DNA from: Cenococcum geophilum 1.58
Taxonomy: Eukaryota; Ascomycota; Dothideomycetes; Gloniales; Gloniaceae
Length of the DNA stretch: 64,000 nt
Assembly: GCA_001692895.1 (NCBI GenBank)
Contig: KV748272.1
Span: 186,001 to 250,000, forward strand
Direction of reading: 5' to 3'
The notes under the pieces are model-generated. The model was not told the origin of the DNA. It did not search any database and was given only the letters and a program-made list of their open reading frames with translations. The translations under genes were made by a program, and so were the position numbers. The number at the start of each line of letters is the position of its first letter. Positions within the stretch are counted from its first letter, which is position 1. Positions 30,590 through 41,499 of the stretch are shown in pieces.

Positions 30590-33500
30590 GGAACAAAGGA
30601 GAGTTAAAGAACCCTCGCTAGGGGTCCGCCACCTATCCATTATATAGTATAACTACGGCAACACAAACCACCGCCTTATAAGGCCCTTACTAGATAGTCT
30701 AGACCTAGAGAAATACTATATCCTTACTATATAAGAACCGTATTATAATACCTTTATATAATTGATATACTGCCCCTAAGGATTCTAGCTCCTATATAAA
30801 CTAAAAGCAGCTATACGCGTGTGCTTTATAATTAGTAAGGCTATTAGCCTATTCTTATAGTTATAGCAGGCAGTTAACCTAGATATTATAGTTATAATAA
30901 TTTAAACATATAGGGAACTGGTATAATTAATTAATATATATAACCTAGGGTTAAAGGGGTCCTATAAATAGAGAATATTAATATTATAGTAATAAGCTTA
31001 CTAGAAACCAAAGGTATAGAGTTTATCCTACTAGGAGATATAAAACCTCTACCACCCGCGGTAGGGGGGTATCTAATATTACTATAGATTAACAGTTAGA
31101 GTGCCCTACTAAGAGTTATAGATATCTAGGGCCCTTAAGCTAGCCACCCCCCTCGAAGTAATTATATGGCAACGAGGCACCGCCAGAAGTATAATTAACC
31201 TTATATTTATAACAAAGGCCTATACTAGAGACTTAAAAGGTGCAACCCTAAAGAAGAATAGGCACTTACCCTAGGATATATCCCTATCTAGATATAGCTA
31301 GACCTAGATACTAAAGCGTAATTAAATAGAAAAAGATATGTAATAAGGAAGCTTAAGACAAACAGTTTCCTTAATATAGTTAAATAATAACTCTAAAACC
31401 TAGAAGAAATCCACCTAATACTAAACAAGTAAGGCTTATTGGCCATCCCTAAGGAAATTAACTAAAGACTAGAAAGGATCTAGGTAGCAATTAAAAATAG
31501 GCTAGAAGAGCACTGCCCAATCTTAAAACCGGGCCCCTATATATAATATGCATAGTCCATATAATACATAGTTTTAGTTACCAGCTAATAATAAGTAAGA
31601 AGGAAATATATAAGTAGCTATAACCCTAAAGACGAGAGATAATATAAAGATATAAGAAACCAGCTAAAGAATACCCTAAAAAAAGAAGTAAGGAATAACT
31701 AGAGACGGTTTATAAACGAGTATACTTTTAACCTAAGCCTCCCCTATAATAAGGGCCTTTGGGCTATAGTAAAATGGGTAAAGAAAAAGGTAGGGCGCCT
31801 AGTAGAAGACCTATACCTACTACCCCTATAAAGAGCAGAAGAATTATAGGCCATAAACGACAATAATAAGAAGGTAAAGATCCTTATAAAAAGGTTCTTC
31901 CCCTAATTAACTCTAGTAGACCTTAGTAATATCACGGGTAAAACACTAGTAACTCGCCTATAGGTTAACAGCGATATAATAATAGAGGAAATGGCTAGAA
32001 CTATTAGCCGCCTTTTAAATAATATAGTACTAGGACTAGATAGGATTCTAAATAAGGCCCTAAAAACCTATAGGCCACTTATAGCACCTTAGCTTATAGA
32101 TATAGCCAGAGTATACTTTGCTATAGGCTACTACCCGCAACTTAGAAGATCTATAATAACGGTTGTCCTACGAAAAAAAGGTAAAGTAGATTACTTAATC
32201 CTAGGAAGCTACCGCCCTATTGCCTTAGAAAACACCCTTAGCAAGATCTTAAAAAGGGTAATAGCGGAACGTATAGTAGATACAGTAGAGAAATACGCCC
32301 TACTACCACAAAGCCAAATAGGGGCAAGAAAGAACCGCTTAACACTATTAGCACTTATACTACTCGCTGCCACCATTAAATCTACATAGGCGATGCGAAA
32401 GGACTTTATAGTATTAATACTTAGCCTAGATATTAATAGTGCCTACAACAATATACCCTATAAGCGTCTTCTATATATCCTTAGGGCAAAGGGCTTCCTA
32501 AAATAGATTATATAATTTATCTAAAGGTTTATAGGCTAGAAAGAAACATTACTAGTCTTTAGCAGATACCAGAGCCCCTCTATTATAGTTATAACAGGAA
32601 TACTATAAGAATTACCCCTCTTACCTATACTCTTCCTTTTCTTTATAAGTAACCTACTTAACTNCTTTAAGAAAGGGGCGACCTAGGGGATAGGCTTTAT
32701 TAATAATATAAACCTAATTATATACGGGCTAATAGCCGTAGAGAATTGCAGAATACTAGAGAAAGCCTATAATACTTATATAGAATAGGTAAAACGTTAT
32801 AGAGTCTAATTCTTACCAGAGAAATACCAGCTAATCTATTTTATAAAAAAACGTAACTAATCTATAGATCTCTAGTATATAATTCGCATTTAAGGCTTTA
32901 GGGGTCAACTAGTTTAGGGCCTAAGGGTATTAGGAGTATAGGTAGATAATAAGCTCTAGTAGAGCGTATATACGGCGCAAGCAGCCTATAAAGGCCAAGT
33001 ATAGTTCATCGCTTTATCTAGGATTATTAATTCCATATAGGGTCTATACTTCTAAAGGTTACGCCTACTATATATAGCAGTTGTCCGGCCAACCATGATA
33101 TACAGATCTAGTATTTAGGCTATTAGAGAAACTAAGAAGGGCCCCCCTAAATTACTCCTTAAACTACTTTAAAAGGTCTAAATAGCCTGCCTCTAGAGTA
33201 TTATAGGCGGGTATAAGCGAACGGCCACAGTACTGCTTAAGAAGGAATCTAATATTCCCCCCCTATAGTTATATATTAAAGCCGCTGCAATATAAAGGAC
33301 GCAAAATAAACGCAACTCTAATATTATAAAGTATATTAAGACACGCCTAAGTAAACTATAGAGGGACCCTAAGGTGCCCCGTAGGAGAATAAACTAATAA
33401 CCCCAAAGTAGGGAAGAGATATTAGAGAAATAGGTAAAGAAAGTAGAAGAAGAATAGTGCCGCTTTAGGGCCCAGGCCTATATAGAGGAGAAAGGGAGAC

Positions 33501-34100
33501 ATATAAGAGGTTAGTAAAGACAACAGTAAGATAAAGAAAGGAGCTAAAGTAGAATATATAAGAACGTTAGGAAACCATCTACCGTAATATAATACTGGTT
33601 AGACTAACGCTAGAGAGGTAAATAGGAGTTAAAGGTATAGAGGCTAACTTAGGCAAGACGAACTTAAGCTATAGCATAGTTAACGCTATAGGGGGTAAAT
33701 ACCTAAGGGCTCCGAGAAGGCCTAATAAAGGTAGAAAATATAATAGCAACACTTTTAAGAACAGGAATAATAGGACTAAAAGATTGGCTTTACTAGGTAG
33801 GTATCCTAGTAGGTAGCCTAAGATGCGAATGTGGCTAGCTAAGATAGACACCAAAACACGTAATACTGCTATGCCCTCTACGCACCAATTAAGAAATAAT
33901 ATTCTTAGTAGCTGGCATAGAGAACTATAATATACTACTCTTAATATAAAAAGGCCTTAAGGCGGTTACCTAGTAGCTTATTAGTTAAAATATACTAAAT
34001 TAGTTCTGGGTTGTAAGGGAAATGGTAATAGAAGGCAAGGGGGCGAGCAGCAGGTGCCCCCTAGTAACTCTATAATAGTAGAGTAATAGTTTATAATACT
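30590..34100 (+). pseudogene. LINE-A ORF2 (endonuclease-reverse transcriptase) relic
   Basis: The N-terminal endonuclease begins near 30645 (QYNYGNTNHRLIRPLLDSLD). The 'GDIN-hHP' segment near 31040 carries a one-base insertion relative to LINE-B. 'SIINLIFI' (from STIDLIF) is near 31190. Reverse transcriptase: 'LDINSAYNNIPYKRLLYIL' near 32420-32480 (motif A), then 'GFINNINLIIYGLTAVENC' at 32693-32750, where the family has F(I/V)DD, so both catalytic Asp read Asn (32702-32707). 'FLPEKYQLIYFIKKRN' and 'LRVLGVQVDNKL' follow. The C-terminal Cys/His finger 'CECG ... TPKHVILLCP' lies at 33823-33880. Many RIP stops and frameshifts; inactive. Confidence 0.8.
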
Positions 34101-34343
34101 AGCGCGTCTGTAGGCTTATTACGGCAGCAGTGGTTCCTAAGGAGGTTAAACAGTAAGGTAGTAGAGCACTATAGGCGACTCGCAGGCGCTAAGCAGGCGA
34201 GTCCTAAAAGGTAGGGAGATGGATTACGGGGTTTTCTTATTTTTCTTAAATAGAGTTTTCTCCCCACATGTAAATAAGGAGTAGTCCGCGTGGGCCTAAT
34301 AGGGATCCGAATCGGACGTTAAGCAATAAATTATTATTATTAT

Positions 34344-34359
34344 TATATAGAGTAATTGC
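34344..34359. repeat. LINE-A target-site duplication, right (tatatagagtaattgc)
   Basis: Identical to 28734-28749 and preceded by the TTA-repeat tail. Confidence 0.92.
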
Positions 34360-34501
34360 TTAATACTATAAAGCTTACGGAAGATCGCGTAAGTGGTAGC
34401 GGTAAATTATTGCGTATAAAGCGTGGTCGCAGTATAAGCTTTATAGAGTTAGGCTTAGGGAATAAAACCTAAAAAGGGCGACGCTTTTCTAAGTAAACTC
34501 C
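34360..34501 (+). pseudogene. Gypsy-1 gag, second part
   Basis: Reads 'LLNTIKLTEDRVSGSGKLLRIKRG' (in pieces), 'SISFIELGLGNKT-KGRRFSK-TP', basic and Gly/Ser-containing, as in the nucleocapsid side of gag. It joins at 'ACT CCT AGG' to 36831 after removal of TIR element A and one TA. Confidence 0.65.
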
Positions 34502-34509
34502 TATATTAG

Positions 34510-34745
34510 CATTTTGTTAGGGTGCTAAGATCCTAGAGGCCTCCTACCAGGATTTTAATTTTCCTAATTATTTTAGTTGTCCTAACAGGCTCCTAACAGG
34601 CTCCTGCTAGGAGCTATTAGGATCTTAATTGTCCTAATTATCCTAATAGGCTCCTACTAGGATCTTTGATTTTCCTAATCGTCCTAATAGGCTCTTAATA
34701 GAAAACTAGTATTTCCTAATTATCCTATTAGGTTCCTAGCAGGAT
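34510..34745. repeat. TCCTAATAGG-type repeats (RIPed TCCTGACAGG)
   Basis: Units such as 'tcctaatcgtcctaataggctcctactagga'. The unmutated form in element C is 'tcctgtcaggacgatcaggaaaatcaaaatcctgccagg'. A similar array is present at the other end of each element. Confidence 0.75.
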
Positions 34746-34792
34746 AACCCCCTAAAGCAATACTCTATATATACCCCTTAAGCTATACTACT

Positions 34793-35222
34793 AAGGCTCT
34801 ATATAAGGCTCTATACAAAGCTCTATACAAAGCTCTATACAAAGCTCTACACAAAGCTCTACACGAAGCTCTGCACAAAGCTCTACACGAAGTTCTATAT
34901 AAAGCTCTACACGAAGCTCTATATAAAGCTCTATATAAAGCTCTATATAGGGCTTTATATAAGGCTCTATACAAAGCTCTATATAAAGCTTTATATAAGG
35001 CTTTATATAAGACTTTATATAAAGCTCTACGTATAGAGGCTCTATATAAGCTTCTGTACGAGCTTCTATATAAAGCTCTATACAAAGCTCTATATAAAGC
35101 TCTATATAAAGCTCTACGCAAAGCTCTATATAAAGCTCTATACGAAGCTCTACGTATAAAGGCTCTACACGAGGCTTTGCGTAAAGCTCTACGTACAGAG
35201 GCTCTACACAAAGCTCTATATA
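34793..35222. repeat. 12-bp minisatellite (aaagctctatac)
   Basis: About 36 copies of a 12-base unit (aaagctctatac, acgaagctctac, ataaggctctat). As the unit is divisible by three, two frames on - stay open for about 145 codons (four-residue periods ALYR and YIEL), without a credible start context. I regard these frames as by-products. The array is absent from element C at the matching place. Confidence 0.9.
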
Positions 35223-36194
35223 ACACACATTACTATTAGGTCCCCGCTATATTCCTAATAGCCTACACATACCTCTGCTAAGTTACCCCTTAATAGCCAC
35301 CTTATTTTTTACCCTTTCTTATATTCTCCCTACCTTAGGAGGTACTAGAACAGCAGCTAGCAGAGAACTATTACTAGAACTAGACAACCGTCGCCAGAAC
35401 TAGATAACCGTTACTAGAACTAGATAACCGTCTTAAAGCTAGATAACTATTACTAGAACTAGATAACCGTCCTAAAGCTAGACGACTATTACTAGAACTA
35501 GATAATAACCTTTTAAATAACTAGCTAGCAAATACGACAAATAACCCAATTAATTAATCAATTGAATTAAACTAGAGCTTTAACATTGGCCCTCTAAATC
35601 GAATTAAGGCCTCCTAGGGAGGCACCCTAGATAACTACCGTTTAAATATATAGCTAGCGAACGGCCATAAAGAACGATCTAAATTAATTAAAGCCTTCAA
35701 TCAGGCCAATCCCTCCCCTAAATTAAAATGGATACTAACATAGGCAGGCAGGTAGGAGGTAGGTAGGAAAGGACTATCGCTAGAACCAGACGACCGTTAT
35801 TAGAACTAGACGATTATCGTCAAAACTAGATAACCGTTGTTAGAGCTAGAGCCAAATAACCGTCGCCAGAGCTATATAACCGTCGCTAGAGCTAGATAAC
35901 CGTCACCAGAGCTAAATAATAATTATCCAAATAACTAGCCAGCGAACACTATAATTAATTCAATTAATCGATTGAATTGAACTAGAGCCTTAATATTAGC
36001 CTATTACCAAATTAAATCGAATTAAGGCCTCTTAAGGAGGCACCCTAGACGACTACCGTTTAAATATATAGCTAGCGAACGCCTATAAAGAACGATTTGA
36101 ATTAATACAATTAATCGCAATTAAATTAATACGATTAATCGAATTAAGCAAAACCTTTAATTGGGCCGACCTTTCCCCTAAATTATAAATATAG

Positions 36195-36370
36195 ACAGGT
36201 AGGTATAGATAGGTAGGCACGAATAGGTAGGACGGTAGGATAGGTAGGATAGGTAGAATAGGTAGGATAGGTAGAATAGATAGGATAGGCAGAACGGGTA
36301 GGATAGGTAGGATAGGCAGGATAGGTAGGATAGGTAGGATAGGTAGAATAGGTAGGTAGGTAGGACAGGC
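36195..36370. repeat. GATAGGTAG array
   Basis: Tandem tetra/nona-nucleotide array of GATAGG, GTAG and GCAG units. On - it corresponds to CTACCTATC, matching the CCTACGTACCTG arrays in element B and CTGC arrays in element C. Confidence 0.85.
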
Positions 36371-36830
36371 ACTAGGCCTAGTTAGGAAATTAGTATATAG
36401 CTGGCGGGAATACTACTAATTGACGATTTAGAGCCTGCGCGAGGCTCTTTAGTTAATCGCCTAATGCCTAAGCAACCGTAGAGCTCCTATAATAGATATA
36501 GGCGGTAGGCAGAAAAGATTAAATTGAATTATTTAGACTATATAATTAAAATTAATTTTATATTTTAACTACCTATAAATACTAAAGTATTAATATACCT
36601 TATTTTTAAATCTAGAATTTTAATTATCTTAATTATCCTAATTGTCCTAATTATCCTAATTATCCTAATAGTCCTAGAGGTCCGTTTAGTCCGTTTAATC
36701 CAGGCGGCCTCTTAATAGGCTCCTAATAGGAAACCAAGTGTAAGGGTCTTTTAAAAATCCTAGTAGCCCTAACAGGAGCTATTAGGAGCCTATTAGTACT
36801 ATTAGAAGGTATAAATATTTTCCTAATATA

Positions 36831-38719
36831 GGGAGACCACCTAAAAGCTAGATGGCTTAGGGGACCCCCTAGATACTAGTACTACGTAGGTAAGTTAAAG
36901 GACTATAGGCGGCCACCGTAAGGAATACTAGAAGTAGGCTAATAAAGAGAAGTTAGCTTAGGCTTTAGAAAACCTAAAGCCCTAGTAGCGTATCTCTTTT
37001 AACTATAACTAGGGCCTAATATAGAGGGAGAAAAGAAACGCATTATAGTATATATCGCGATAAATACGCCTTAGGGCGAAGTCCGCCTATATACTTTATA
37101 TAATAATAGGTGCCAAATTAACCTTATTAATTAAGAGGTCGTCCGTAGGTTTAACCTACCTATATACTACGCGCTACGTTTACGTAAACCTATTATATAT
37201 TTCCTTAATAATAACTAGATAACAATCTAGGATGCTTATAATTTAACGGTTACCACTAGCAACTCCTAGGGTACCTCTCGCACTATCGGCCCGTAAACCT
37301 TTTGGGGCAGCTTATTTAATAATTATAATATAGTTCTTAGATAGGATTGGCTTACGGAAGCAGATCTATTAATTAGCTTCTATTTTAGACAGTTTATCTA
37401 GGGTACTTTAAACCCTAGACGCCTCTAGATAGTTACCCTTAACGCTCTCCTAGTAGATATTAAGGCTAGTAAAATAGTCTATTTACTATAGCTAGAAGAC
37501 TCCTTTTTTATACCGGTCGTAAATATAATAGAGGACCTATTATTACTGGCAGTAAGTACCTATACAGACCCTTTAGATATAAAGATACCGGTTATAAATA
37601 TAGTAAAGGACCTACTATTACTAGCAGCGAGTACCTATAGAGACCCTCCGGTGCTAGCGTAGATTACCTATATATAAGGGTGAGGTGATTAAAACCCTAA
37701 AACTATTAAGTATACTATAGTAGAGCTATATATACTCTCTATACAAGCATACCTACGAAACGCATATTAGCTACACCCTTCTCTCTACTAGCTCCTAGAA
37801 GCACACTACTATATAATAGTCGCTTTAACCTCTATAGCCCCTAGCCTACTAGAGGTATATAAGGAGGAAATTAATATCTTCTTTAACGAGCTAGTAAGTA
37901 TACTACTATAGAACTCTAAGTACAACTATATAATTAACTTAGAAAAAGGTAAGACGCTATTATAAATGCCCCTTTATAACCTCTTATAGAAAGAGTTATA
38001 GATCTTATAAGAGTACCTAGACAGTGCTCTTAAAAAGGGCTAGATTAGGCCCAGCAAGTCACCTACTAAAGCGCCTATTCTCTTCGTGCTAAAAGCAGAC
38101 GGTATAATGCGGCTATACGTTAACTATAGACGCCTAAATAAGATTACGATCAAAAATCGGTACCCCCTACTACTGGTCGGCGAGCTCTTTAATAGGCTTA
38201 GCTATACAAAGATATTTACAAAGCTAGATCTTTATAATGCGTACTATAAGATTTATATTAAAAAGGGAGACAAATAAAAGACCGCATTTAAGATATACTA
38301 TAGTCACTTTAAGTACCTAATAATGCCCTTTAGTCTTACTAACGCCCCTACGACTTTCTAAAGCTATATTTATAAAGCTCTAAGAACCCTAGTAGATACT
38401 ATCTACGTAGTTTACCTAGATAATATTCTTATTTGCTTAAATAATAAGGATAAGCACGTTAAGCACGTTAAGTAGGTACTGCGACAACTCTACGCTTAGG
38501 GCCTATATGCCAAACTATTAAAATATATCTTTTATACTAAGAACGTTAAGTTTTTAGGCTTTATTATCACCCCTAGGGGTATTATAATAGACCCTAACCG
38601 CGTAAAAGCTATTAAGGAATGGCCTAAGCCTAAGTCCTATAGAGATATCTAGGTCTTTCTTAGCTTTGCTAACTTCTATAAGCGATTTATCTAGAACTAC
38701 TTAAATACTATATACCCCC
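36831..38719 (+). pseudogene. Gypsy-1 gag end and pol (reverse transcriptase)
   Basis: The gag tail reads 'RETT-KLDGLGDPLDTSTT'. The pol part enters the reverse transcriptase near 37960, with 'FVLKADGIMRLYVNYRRLNKITIKNRYPLLLVGELFNRLS' in pieces (38070-38210), 'AKIFTKLDL-NAYYKI-I' in the family form near 38215, and 'FKYLIMPFSLTNAPTTF' (38310-38360). 'YLDNILI' (38413-38430) has the YLDD motif with its second Asp as Asn (aat, 38422-38424). 'FLGFIITPRGIIIDPNRVKAI' and 'FANFYKRFI' (to 38700) follow. Cut by TIR element B at 38720 and continued at 40344. Confidence 0.85.
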
Positions 38720-39079
38720 CGTCAGGAAAACGGGAGAGTAGTGGGGGCTAGTTAGGGGCTAGCCCGGGGCTAGCCCGGGGTCATTTTAGCTGGATCCGCT
38801 AATCTGCTCATGTACACTTCTTTACGCTAGCCCGGGGCCACTTTAGCCACTTTAGCTACTTTAGCCACTTTATATCTAATAGTTATAATATTTATAATAT
38901 TTCCTATAACTACAATATTTATAATATTTCTTATAGCTATAATATTTATAAAATTAAAATTTTTAAAATTAAATTAATAGCAGTTAAAGGGGGGAGCCTT
39001 TCGCAGAGGCTCTAAATCGTTAATTGGCTAGTCCAGATAATCCGCTACCCGTATACTGATTTCCTAACTAGGTCCAATG

Positions 39080-39375
39080 CCTATTTACCTGCCTATCTAC
39101 CTGCCTACGTATCTGCGTACCTATCTACCTGCCTACGTACCTACCTACGTACCTGCCTGCGTACCTACGTACCTACCTACGTACCTGCCTATCTACCTAC
39201 CTACGTACCTGCCTACGTACCTACATACCTACCTGCGTACCTATCTGCGTACCTACCTACGTACCTGCATACCTACGTACCTGCCTACGTACCTACATAC
39301 CTACCTGCGTACCTACGTACCTACCTACCTGCGTACCTACCTACCTACCTACCTACCTACCTGCCTGCCTGTGTC
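39080..39375. repeat. CCTACGTAC/CCTGC array
   Basis: About 300 bases of CCTA, CCTG, CGTA and TCTA units. It is open in one + frame only because of composition (Tyr/Leu/Pro/Thr repeats), so it is not annotated as a gene. Confidence 0.9.
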
Positions 39376-40066
39376 TGTTATAGGAGCTCTACATCTTTTT
39401 AGGGAGACTACCGCTCAGGCTTCGAGCGATTGATTAAGGAGCAGGGGGGAACCTCACGTAGAGGCTCCAAATAGTCGATTGCGGCGTTCCCAATAATCTG
39501 CCGGTCGTGTACCGATTTCCTAACTAGGCCTAGGGCCTGCCTATGTCAGTGTCTAATTCAATTTAGGGGAGGAGTTGGTTCAAACAGTGGTCATCTAGGG
39601 TGCCTCCCTAGGAGGCCTTAATCCGATTTAATTCGGTAATAGGCTGTATCGAGGCTTTGGTTCGATTCGATCGATTAATCAATTGAATTGTTCGTGGTGT
39701 TCGCTGGCTGGTCGTTATCGTCTGGTTCTGGCGACGGTCGTCTAGTTCTGGCGACGGTCGTCTAGTTCTGGTCACAGTCTGCTAGCTATCGTTCTAGTAC
39801 CTCCCTAGGTAGGGAGGATGTAAAAAAGGGTAAAAAAAATAAGGTGGCATTTAGGTGTATAAGGGGTATATAAAGACACGTGTAGAGGCTATTGGGAATA
39901 TAGCGGGGACCCGATAGTACTTAGGATAATTTAGATAATTAGGAAAATTAAAGTCCTACTAGAGCCTACTTAGAGCCTGCTTAAAGCCTACTAGGAGGCC
40001 TTTAGGATTTTAATACCCTAATAGCAATAAATATAATAATAGTAACAATATTTATTTTATAGCTAT

Positions 40067-40280
40067 AAGCTAGCGTATAGCTCTAGGGGGTNAGCTAATA
40101 TNGCTAAAAGCTAGCGTATAGCTCTGGGGGGTTAGCTAATATAGCAGAAAGCTGGCGTATAGCTCTAGGGAGTTAGCTAATATAGCAGAAAGCTGGCGTA
40201 TAGCTCTAGGGGGTTAGCTAATATGGCAGAAAGCTGGCGTATAGCTCTGGGGGGTCAGCTAATATGGCGGAAAGCTGGCC
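40067..40280. repeat. 41-bp satellite, five copies
   Basis: The block 'aagctggcgtatagctct' starts at 40067, 40108, 40149, 40190 and 40231, with a partial copy at 40272: period 41. The two left copies read 'aagctagcg' and the others 'aagctggcg', a graded TG-to-TA change. N's at 40092 and 40102. Confidence 0.9.
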
Positions 40281-40343
40281 CCGGGCCCTAAAATCACTTT
40301 TAGCGAAACCAAATTTTATACGCCACCTCCCGTTTTCCTGACG

Positions 40344-40982
40344 CCTATATATATATCTTATATAGGCACATCGCAACCTAATATTAGATAGGGAGAAGAA
40401 GAAGAAGCGTAAGTTAAAAGGGCCTACTAAATGGTATTAACNCTNGTCCTAGCCTAANNACGCNTANTAGGCGTTNNGTAAGCTACGCGCTNNNTTTANN
40501 NAGGCTCCTCTACTTCGCCACTTTAACCCTAATCTACCCCTAATAGTAATTACTAACGCTTCTAACTATGCCTATAGCGGTATACTTCTGCAGCCTTTAG
40601 GGTAGGAAAATTAACTTCACTAGCACCTAATTGCTTATTATAGTTAAAAGCTTACTAGCCTAGAAGTATGGTATAATACGTATAATAAAGAACTACTCGC
40701 TATAGTATAATGCTTTAAGACGTGGCGCTATTACCTTAAATACGCCATATATATAACGCGCGTGCTCTATAATTATAATAATCTTAGGTACTTTATAACT
40801 ACTAAGAGCTTATCTGTTTACTAGGCCTAGTACGCTAAGAAACTAGCTAAGTTTAATTTTGAGATTAAATATAAGCTAGGTAAGATAAATTCTACTAATA
40901 TATTATCTTAGCGCCTAGATTATACCAAAGGCTTTAAAGATGGCAGTAAGAGGATAATCCTTAATGCTATATAGCCTATATT
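40344..40982 (+). pseudogene. Gypsy-1 RNase H region
   Basis: Reads 'LRHFNPNLPLIVITNASNYAYSGILL' (in pieces; the family has 'vlETDASdyAiGgvL', so the catalytic Asp reads Asn), 'LTSLEVWYNTYNKELLAIV', 'FKTWRYYLKYAIYITRVLYNYNNLRYFITTK' (in pieces) and 'QAKKLAKFNFEIKYKLGKIN'. This is the C-terminal RNase H of Ty3/gypsy pol (40530-40900). N's at 40442-40500 blur its start. Gypsy-2 is inserted after 40982, following 'IILNAIQPI'. Confidence 0.8.
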
Positions 40983-41408
40983 TGTAACGGAACCTTATAG
41001 CAAGAACTATAATAGGCTCATCAATAGGCTAGGTGTGTAGGAAATGCAAAGATAGTAGTTAATAACGTAATAATAACTAGTGGAGTAGTTGCCTAATAGA
41101 TTAACTCTAATTGTATTCTAAGAATTACTATAAGGAAGGAACTATCTAGATAGGGATTAAGGGTCCTTAAATACACAACCATACTCCTATAAAATCCTTC
41201 TTATATATAATATACGTGTGCTCTATCTACTCTATCACAGATTATATAAATCCTATAGATTATATAGATTATATTATATAACCTCGGTTACTATTCCTTA
41301 TTATATAGCTTTACCGGATCTATTCTAAACCGTACTTTTATTAACTAACTAGCTTCTTCTAACTCCTCTCCTAGTAGTTGTAACATTATACTTAAAGCGT
41401 CCGTAACA
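40983..41408 (-). repeat. Gypsy-2 3' LTR (left copy on +)
   Basis: 426 bp, TGTAACGG on the + left edge and CCGTAACA on the right edge. It pairs with 48535-48960. Confidence 0.9.
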
Positions 41409-41499
41409 CTATCTCCCTCCTCTTTATCTTCGTTTTTAAAGATTCTTAATATCTCCAAGTTGTTTACTAGAGGTATAATGTCCGTCTAATTAATTTAGT

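Larger units (their letters stand above)
28750..34343 (+). mobile_element. LINE-A: Tad1-like non-LTR retrotransposon
   Basis: 5594 bp between identical 16-bp target duplications, with a 3' tail of TTA units (ttattattattattat). It holds a 5' leader, ORF1 with zinc knuckles, and ORF2 with endonuclease and reverse transcriptase. It is homologous along its length, in opposite orientation, to LINE-B (57209-62783), except for the first about 40 bases at the 5' junction. It is heavily RIPed and more decayed than LINE-B. Ambiguous bases (N) occur at 29236-29291 and 32664. It lies in the gag region of Gypsy-1. Confidence 0.9.
34504..36828 (-). mobile_element. TIR element A: non-coding, satellite-filled, TA target site
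   Basis: 2325 bp flanked by TA (34502-34503 and 36829-36830). The ends are inverted (tattagcattttgtt... and ...aatattttcctaata), RIPed versions of the CATCAGCA-type ends of element C (53171-54975), to which it is homologous in inverted orientation. The content, left to right, is: TCCTAATAGG-type repeats (34510-34745), a 12-bp minisatellite (34793-35222), 18-bp 'agaactagataaccgtcg' repeats (35340-35520, 35770-35920), TTAAT/CAATT-rich stretches, a GATAGG array (36195-36370), a conserved 100-bp block (36385-36480), an AT-rich part and a second TCCTAATAGG array (36600-36800). There is no transposase. TA duplication and short TIRs suggest mobilisation by a Tc1/mariner/pogo-type enzyme. Confidence 0.8.
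38720..40343. mobile_element. TIR element B: different ends, shared satellite core
   Basis: Perfect 17-bp inverted ends: cgtcaggaaaacgggag (38720-38736) and its reverse complement (40327-40343). The target duplication is not clear: flanks are 'ctatatacccc' and 'cctatatata'. The core (about 38970-40010) shares blocks with elements A and C: the 'agaggctc-aaat' and 'ctgatttcctaactaggtcc' module (twice, 38980-39080 and 39450-39540), a CCTG/CCTACGTA array, the 'ggttctggcgacggtcgtct' repeats (39720-39775) and a short TCCTACTAGG array. The outer parts are its own: 'ggggctagcccggggctagcccgggg' (in pieces) at the left and a 41-bp satellite at the right. No transposase. RIP damage is moderate. Removal rejoins the Gypsy-1 frame at 'NTIYP-LY'. 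Confidence 0.75.

Noticed and set aside
34783..35228. Two overlapping - frames of about 145 codons
   Set aside because: They translate the 12-bp minisatellite in two phases; no start context or homologous domain.
39077..39433. 118-codon open frame on + rich in Tyr, Leu, Pro and Thr
   Set aside because: It is the translation of a CCTACGTAC/CCTGC array inside element B; composition alone keeps it open.
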